The notes beneath the pieces are model-generated. The model searched no databases and was not told where the DNA came from. It saw only the letters and a list, made by a program, of their open reading frames with translations. A stretch of 64,000 bases of DNA from Streptomyces sp. NBC_00620 (GTDB lineage Bacteria > Actinomycetota > Actinomycetes > Streptomycetales > Streptomycetaceae), in NCBI RefSeq assembly GCF_026341825.1, contig NZ_JAPENY010000002.1:2327001-2391000 (forward strand), read 5' to 3'. This document shows, piece after piece, positions 54,157 to 63,100 of the stretch; the first letter of the stretch is position 1; each line of letters begins with the position of its first letter. The position numbers were made by a program, and so were the translations under genes.

Positions 54157-57100
54157 ATGATGGAACCGAGCGCTCGTCTCGTACAACTTTCCCCCACACG
54201 ATTGACCGACGTGCGCCGGCGGACCGGCGACTATTCCGACAGGACCATCACCGAAGCGTGCGCCATCGCGCTGTCGTACTGGGCGACGGGCCAGGGCCCC
54301 GACGGCATCGACCTCAAGCCCGGCACTCTGTTCGCCGACGTCCTCGGCTGGATCGACAACGGCGGTGCCGGGCCCGGCAGTTGGCAGGTCGGCGCGGACG
54401 GCCGGAGCATCGCCGTCCCGGCGGACATCGGGCCGGCCGATGCGCAACTCGCACTGGACGACCTGGCCGATTTCCCGGACCGGCCCATCGGCACCGTCGG
54501 CCCGTCCAGCGTGGCGGCGCGGCTCGCGGCCCTGAGCGAATGGAACGACACCGGCGCCGACCGGGTCCGCCCGACCATCGTGGAGATGTTCCGTGAGCAG
54601 GCGCGGAACAGGCCGGACGCCGTCGCCATCGTCGACGAGCACCGGTCCCTGACCTACCGTCAGGCAGCCGAGCGGTCCAGCCAGTTGGCCCACCATCTGA
54701 TCGAACGCGGACTCACCGCCGAACAGGCCGTCGGCATCTCGCTGGGCCGCTCCGCCGACATGGTGATCGGCCTGCTCGCCGTGCTCCAGGCGGGGTGCGC
54801 GTTCGTGCCGCTCGATCCGCAGTGGCCCGCCGCCCGCCGAGCCGTCGTCATCGAGGACGCCGGGGTCGTGCTGCAGCTCAACGACTCGGGCGAGCACGAC
54901 TCGGGTGAACCGGAGGCCGTGGCCGTCGACCTCGGCGACTGGCGGTTCGGTTCCTACCCCGTCGAGGGGACCGGGGTCACCGTCCTCGGCAACGCCCTGG
55001 CGTACGTGATCTTCACCTCCGGTTCGACCGGCCGCCCCAAGGGCGCGATGATTCGGCACGAAGCGATCAGCGAGCGCCTGCTGTGGCAGGTCGACGAGAT
55101 CCTGGGCTTCGGCCACGACGACGCGTCACTGTTCAAGGCGCCGTTGTCCTTCGACATCTCCGTCAACGAGATCTTCCTGCCGCTGGTGTGCGGCGGCAGA
55201 CTGGTGGTCCTGCGGCCCGGCGGCGAACGCGACCCGCACCACTTGCTGAGCGTGATCGCCGAACAGCGCGTCACCTTCACGTACTTGGTGTCGTCCATGC
55301 TGGACGTGCTCCTTGAGATCGCGGGCGACTCCGGGCAGTTGGACAGCCTGCGGCACGTGTGGTGCGGCGGCGAGGTGCTGACCCCGGAGCTGTACGAGCG
55401 GTTCCGCACCCGGCTCGACATCCCGATGTACCACGGCTACGGCCCGGCCGAGACGACGATCGGTGTCTCGCACGTCATCTACCGGGGTGCGGCGGAACGC
55501 CTGTCGACCTCGATCGGCAGGGCCAACCCCAACACCCAGTTGTACGTGCTGGACGACGAGCTGCGCCCGGTCCCGGTCGGGGTCGGCGGCGAGCTGTACG
55601 TGGGAGGGTTCCTCCTGGGGCGCGGCTACGTCAACGCGCCCGGCCTGACGGCGTCCCGGTTCGTCGCCAACCCCTTCGCCGGGGACGGGTCCAGGCTCTA
55701 CCGGACCGGCGACCTCGCGCGGTTCGCCCCGGACGGATCGCTGGACTTCCTCGGCCGGGCCGACAACCAGGTCAAGATCCGCGGTATGCGGCTGGAGATC
55801 GAGGACGTCGAGGTCGGTCTCGCCGAGCATCCCGGCGTACGGCACACCTGCGTCGTCGCGAAGAAGAACTCGGCGGGCGGCACCTACCTCGTCGGGTACG
55901 TGATCCCGGCAACCGGCAGCGAGGCCCTGCGGGCGGTCGAGGTCAAGGCGTGGGCCGCCGAGCACATGGTCGAGTACATGGTGCCCGCCCACATCGTCGT
56001 GATGAAGGAGTTCCCGCTCACCGCGAACGGCAAGCTCGACCGGAACGCGCTGCCGGAGCCCGCCGTCGGGACGGGCTCGATCGTCCCGCCCAGCACCGAG
56101 AACGAGCGCGTGGTGTGCGCGGCGATCGCGGTGCTGCTGCAGCTGGACGAGGTCGGTGTCGACCAGGACTTCTTCCAACTCGGCGGAGACAGCATTCTGG
56201 CGATCTCGCTGCTGAGCGCGCTGCGCGACGCGGGTCTCTACGTCACGACACGGCAGATCTTCAGCAACACCGTGGTGGGGGCGCTGGCGGCGGTGGCGAG
56301 CCGTGAAGACGTCTCCACGGTGGACCACGGCGACGTCGGGACCGGTTCCGTCGTGGGATCGCCCATCGTGCAGTGGCTCGGCGAGACCACGGACGCGATC
56401 GACGGCTTCGTGCAGTCGGTGGTGCTGAACGCCCCGGCGGAGCTGACCGCCGACGCTCTCGACGCGATCCTCTCCGCCGTGCTCGGGCGGCACGACATGC
56501 TGCGCGCCAAGCTGGTGCGCGGCGACCGTTGGAGCTTCGACATCCCGGAGACGGACCAGGCCCTCGCGGGGTGGCAGGAGAGCGACCGACCGCTCGACGA
56601 GTGCGTCGCGCTCGCCACCGACGGGCTGGACCCGGCGGGCGGCGTCATGCTGCGTGCCGTCTGGCGCCGCGAAGCACGGCAGCTGGTCGTGGCCGTCCAC
56701 CATGTGGTGGTCGACGGCGTGTCCTGGCGGGTCCTGATGGAGGACCTGGCCACGGCCTGGCGGCAGTTCACCTCGGGCGCGCCGATCGAGTTGCTCCCGG
56801 TGGGCACGTCGTTCCGGCGTTGGACGCAGTTGCTGGAGCGCGCGGCGTTCGACGCGGAGAGCGCCTACTTCTGGCGTCCGCTGCCAGGCGCGGACGGGCC
56901 GTTGGGCAGGCGTGCGCTGTCCGAAGCCGACACCGTCGCGGGGGAGCGGGTACGGACCGTCTCGGTCGGCCCCGATGTCACGGCCGCGCTGCTGGGCGAG
57001 ATTCCCGCGAAGTTCCACGCGGGCGTCAACGACGTACTGCTGACCGCGCTCGCCGTCGGCCTCGCCCGGTGGCGCCGCGACCTCGGGCAGCACCAGACGT

Positions 57101-60100
57101 TCGCGCACATCGAACTCGAGGGTCATGGCCGCGAAGGACAGTTCGTGGCGGGCACCGCCGGCTTCGAGCCGGAACTGTCGCGGACCGTGGGCTGGTTCAC
57201 CACTCTGTTCCCGGTGACCGTGGACCCCGGCGCGGCGGCCGACTTCACCGCCCCCGCGTACCTCGCGGCCGCGCTCAAGGCGGTCAAGGAAGACCTCGCC
57301 CGGGTGCCGGACAACGGCGTCTCCTACGGTGCCCTGCGGTACCTGACCCACACGGAGTTCGACGCGCCCGCACCGCAGGTGCTGTTCAACTACCTGGGCC
57401 GCTTCGACGCGGGTGCGTCCGGGGACTGGCAACTCGCCGGTACCACTGGGCAGTTGGGCGAGAAGCGCGACCCGAGGATGCGCCTGCCGCGCGCCCTGGA
57501 GTTCAACGCGATCGCCGAACCCGCCTCGACCGGCGAGTACGAACTGGTCACCACCATCTCCTGGCCCGACGGGATGTTCACCGACGAGGACATCGCGACC
57601 ATCGGCGATTACTTCCGGGGCGCCCTGGCCGCCCTCGCCGCGCTCGACCAAGGCGGCCACTCTCCCAGCGACTTCGCCCTGGTGCCGCTCACCCAGGCCG
57701 ATGTCGATGTCCTGGACGGCCCCGCGCTGCGGGACATCCTGCCGTTGACCCCACTGCAGGAGGGCCTGTACTTCCACTCGGTCTTCGACGACGACTCGGC
57801 GGGCGCCTACGTCGAGCAGCAACTGCTCACGCTGGACGGCGAGGTGGACGCCGGTCGGCTCGCGGCGGCCGCCACCCGGCTGCTCACGCTGTACCCGAAC
57901 CTGGCCGCGCGGTTCGTGGCCCTCACCGACGGCCGTGTGGTCTCCGTACTGGAGAGCGGAGTGCAGGCGCCCTTCACCGTCCTGGACCGTCCCGGAATCA
58001 CCGAGGACGAGATACGCGACCACGCCGAGCGGGACCGCCGCGCCGGGTTCGACCTGGCCACCGGACCGCTGATGCGGTACACGCTCATCCGCGCGGGCTC
58101 CGGCCGGAACGTCCTGGTACAGACCGTGCACCACATCATCGCCGACGGCTGGTCGGTGCCGCCGATGCTCCGCGCGCTGCTGACCGAGTACCACGCACCG
58201 GGGACCGTGTACCCGACCGGCGGCTTCCCCGACTACGTGCGCTGGCTCGCCGAACGCGACGACGACGAGAGCGACCGGGTCTGGCGCGATCAGCTCGCCG
58301 AACTGCCCGGCCCCTCTCTGGTAGCCGAGGGGCACACCCCGTCCGACCGGTTCGCCGACACCGCCGTGGAGCCCGGGGACGGCATCGACGCGGCCGTCCG
58401 GTCGGCCGGTGTGCCGCTGAGCGTGGCCGTGCACAGCGCCTGGGCGGTGACCCTCGGCGGCATCCTGCACAGCAGCGACGTGGCGTTCGGTTCCACCGTG
58501 TCCGGGCGCGACGCGGAGGTGCCCGGCATCGAGCACATGGTGGGACTGTTCATCAACACGATCCCCGTACGCGCCCGGTGGGCCGGCACCACCACGGCGC
58601 GCGAACTGCTCGCCTCGGTACGGGAACACCAGAGCGCGGTACTGCCGCACCAGCATGTCTCACTGGCGAGGATCGGCCGCAGGGCCGGCGCCGGCCCTCT
58701 GTTCGACACCCTGGTGGTGTTCGACGTCGCGACCGATCTGGACGCTCTACGGGGGCCCGACGACACGCTGGTCATATCCGGCATCGTGAACGAAGGCGCC
58801 CCGCACTACCCGTTGACGCTGGTGGTGGAGCGCGCGGTCGACGGCCGTCCGCGCTTCAACCTGATCTACGACGGCGAACTGCTGGGGGAGGCAAGGGCCC
58901 AGGAGATCCTGCGCACGTTCACCCGGAACCTCACCGGCCTGCTCACCCGGCCGGAGGCCCTGGTCGTCGACCTGGTGGCCCTGGTCGACGACCAGGTGCC
59001 CGAGGGCGACCGGTCTTCCGCGCTGGTCACCCCGACGACCTTGGGCGGGCTGTTCGACGCCGCCGCGAATCGCGACCCCGCAGCCACCGCCGTCACCCAA
59101 TGCGCTCTCGACGGCGGTACCCGGTCACTGACCTACGGCGAACTGGCGGACGCGAAGAATGAGTTGGCCTCGGCCCTGCGCGCGGCCGGTGTCGGACCGG
59201 GCAAACGGGTCGCCGTAGCCATCCCCGCTTCCCTCGAACAGGTCGTCGCCCTCGTCGCGATCGTCACCGCGGGCGGCGCCTACGTGCCGCTGGACCTGGC
59301 GTACCCGGACGAACGGCTGGAGTACATCCTCGCCGACGCCGCTCCGCAGGTCGTGCTCGTGGACCGTGCGCAGCGGGACCGCTTCACGGAACTGCTGGCC
59401 AGAGCAGGCGTGCCGGCCCGCGTGCTCGTGCAGGGGGACGAACTGCCGCTGGACACCACCGAGCCGGAGGTCGGCCCGCACGACCCCGCGTACGTGATCT
59501 ACACGTCCGGATCGACCGGCAGGCCCAAGGGTGTCGTCGTCCCGCACTCCAGCGTGGTGACACTGCTCGCGAACACCCGGCCCGACATGGACTTCGGCCC
59601 GCACGACGTGTGGGTCCAGTTCCACTCCTTCTCCTTCGACTTCGCGGTCTGGGAGCTGTGGGGCGCTCTGGCGCACGGCGGTGAACTGCTGGTGCCGGAG
59701 TACGGGTTGACGCGCTCCCCGGTCGACTTCCACCGGCTGGTCCGCGAGCGCGGAGTGACCGTGCTCAACCAGACCCCGTCGGCGTTCTACCAGTTCATCG
59801 AGGCCGACCGGCATGCGGGCGAGCCGGTCACCGCACTGCGCCGGATCGTCTTCGGAGGCGAAGCGCTGGATCTCGGGCGGCTGCGCGGCTGGGTCGAGCG
59901 GCACGGCACCCGTTCGCCCGAGCTGGTCAACATGTACGGCATCACCGAGACGACGGTCCACGTCACCCACCGGGTGCTGACCGACGCGGACTTCGACCTC
60001 GGCGACGACGTCAGCCCGATCGGCGGTCCGATTCCCGGCCTGGTCATCCACCTGCTCGACGACCGGCTCCGGCCGGTGCCGCCGGGCCGGGTGGGTGCCA

Positions 60101-63100
60101 TCTACGTGGCGGGCGACCAGGTGTCGCTCGGCTACCTGGGTCGGCCCGGGCTCACCGCGGGCCGGTTCGTGGCGAACCCCTTCGTGGGCGACGGCTCTCG
60201 CATGTACCACACGGGCGACCTCGCCCGCCGTACGCTCGCCGGTGAGCTGGAGTTCACAGGGCGCGCCGACGATCAGGTCCAACTCAAGGGATTCCGGATC
60301 GAGTTGGGCGAGGTGGAGTCCGCGATCAGGGAACTCGACGGCGTGGTCGATGTGGCCGTCACCGTGGCGGACAGCGGCGACCACCTGGTCGCGCATGTCG
60401 TGGGCCGGGTACCCGGCGACTTCGCCGGCCTCCTGTCCGCGAAGCTGCCCGCGCACATGGTGCCCGGGCGAGTGCTGCCGGTCGACGCGCTGCCGTTGAC
60501 GGTCAACGGCAAGTTGGACCGCAAGGCGCTGACCTCGCGGGCGAATGCGCTCCGCTGGGAGCAGGGTGATGTGCCTGCGGGCCGGTGGGGGCTGGTCGCG
60601 CAGTTCCCCGCGCCCCTTACGGGGCGCGATACCGCACCGGACTTCACGAATGCGGCGACTGGGTCCGTGCTCGTCGGTCTCGTCGACATCTTTGCTGCGG
60701 CGCTGCCCGGCACCGATGTCGATGCCGACACCGACTTCTTCAGGGCCGGAGGCGACAGCATTGTCGCCATCACCGTGATCAACCGGGCCAGGGCGCTGGG
60801 CCTGCCGATCGCGCCACGGGACGTATTCCTGTTCAGGACTCCGCGCGCGCTCGCCGAACACCTGGGCACGCGCACGCCGCAGGCCGTCACGCCCGCGCCG
60901 GCCCACCGCGAGGACGGCCCGCTGACGCCGACGCCGATCATCCTGCGTCAGCGCGAACTGGGCGGATCGCTCGCCCGGTTCGCCCAGGCCAGGGCGCTGG
61001 TGGCCCCCGAGGGAACCGGGTTCACCGATGCGCAGCGCGCCGCGAACGCCGTCGTGGCCGCGCACCCGGTCCTCCGGCTCCGGCTGCGTGTCGAGCACGG
61101 GGTGTGGGCACTGCGTACGGAACCCGTCCGCGAGGTCACGGTCGTACGGACGGAAGCGGCCGGCGCGACGGCTGGCGTTAGGGGCGATGCAACGACTGAC
61201 GCAACGATCGCGGCGAACGAAGCCGCCGGACGGCTCGATCCCGAATCCGGGGAAGTCATCGCGTTCACGTGGCTCGCGGCGAGCCGGACCCTGGTGGTCG
61301 CTGTGCACCACCTCGCCGTCGACTCGGTGTCCTGGCTGGTCCTCCTCGACGACCTGGCCGCCGCCATGCGCGGGGCGGCCCTGGCACCGCCGACCACGTC
61401 CTATGCCGAGTACGCCGAAGCACTGGCGATCCAGTCCACCCACGCGATCGACGACCTCGGGCACTGGATCACCACTCTCCAGGCGCCCGCGTTGCTGCCC
61501 GCGGCCGAGGGACTGCCTTCGGCCGAGGGACTGCGCGAGACCACCGTCGTGCTCGCGCCCGAAGTGAGCGACCGCCTGACGCGCACCGCGCCCGTCGCAC
61601 TCGGCGTCGGTCTCACCGAGTTGCTGTGCGGAGCGCTGCGAGCCGCGCTGACACACATTCAGCAATCGCCGACCGATCTCGCGATCGAGCTGGAGCGGCA
61701 CGGCCGGGTCCCGGTGCGGGAACACCACGACTACACCCGTACGGTCGGCTGGTTCACCGCCATCGCGCCTGTGCGGCTCACGGCGCACACCGACCCCGTC
61801 GCGGCGGCGCGCGAGGTCGCCGAACGCCAGCCGGACGAGCGCGGGCACGTCGGCTACGGCCGGCTCAGGTACCTCAACCCGCAGACGGCCCCGCTGCTGA
61901 GCGCCCGCCCGCAGGTGCTGTTCAACTACCTCGGCCGGGGCAGCGAGTCCCAGGCGCTGCACCTCGCAGGTGGCGATCAGGACAGCCCGTACGCCGTCGA
62001 GGTCAACGCGTGGACCGACGCGGCCACCGGAAGCCTGCACGCGGACTTCACCCTCGCCGAAGGCATCCCCGACGAGATCACCGAGCACTGGCTGAGCGCA
62101 CTGGAACGCATCGCGGACGCCTCCGCGACGGCCGAGCGCACGGCACCGGTCACCCCGCTCCAGCGGGGCCTGTTCTTCCAGGCCCAGATGGCGGGCTCGG
62201 CCGGACACTACGTCGCGCAGAACTACTTCACCTTCGACCGGCGTCTGGACACCGACGCGCTGGCCGAGGCGATGGCGCACGTGATCGCGCGGCATCCGGT
62301 CGTCGGCGCCGGCTTCACCACCGACGACGACGGGAACCCGGTCCAGACCCTCAAGGCGGGCCGGCGGGTCGATGTCCGCACGATCGGTCTGGAGACGGAA
62401 GCGGAAGTCGAGGCCTTGCGTGCCCGGGACCGCGACACGGGATTCGACCCGGGTGAACCGCCATTGATCCGGCTGACCGTGGTGCGCCTGCCCGACGGCC
62501 GCGACGGCCTGCTGCTGAGCTACCACCTGCTGCTGTGGGACGGCTGGTCCCGCGAGATTATGCTGCGGGACCTGTTCGACGCCTATCAGGCCGTCGTCGC
62601 GGGCGAGCCCCCGGCCCCCGCCCCGGCCACGCCGAGCTTCGAGGACTACGCCCGGACACTCGACGCCAAGGACTCCGCCGTATCGGAACGCTTCTGGGCG
62701 GAACACCTGACCGGCCTCCCGGGCCCGACGCTGCTTTCCGGACCGGCGCCGTCCCTGTCGGACGACCTGCCGCGGGCGCTCGTACACACGTTGACCGCCG
62801 AACAGTCGGAACTGCTGCGCGAAGCGGCCAGGGTGCACGGCGTCACGCTGAACTCGGTACTGACCGGTGCGTTCGGCCTTCTCCTCGGCGCACACACGGG
62901 CCGCAGTGACGCCGTGTTCGGCGTGACCGTCTCCGGCCGGGAGGGCGAGGGTCTTTCCGACATCGTCGGCGTACTGCTCAACACCGTGCCCATGTGGACG
63001 CGGGCCCGGCCGGACGACACGGTCCGCGAGTACCTGTCGGGCGTGCAGACGGCCAGGGTCGAGGCGATGGAGCACGAGCACCTCGGCCTCGGCGAGATCC

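Noticed and set aside
55126..58656. 1176-codon open frame on the minus strand
   Set aside because: Antisense shadow of the NRPS modules 1-2, rich in Arg, Val, His and Gly with no family signature.
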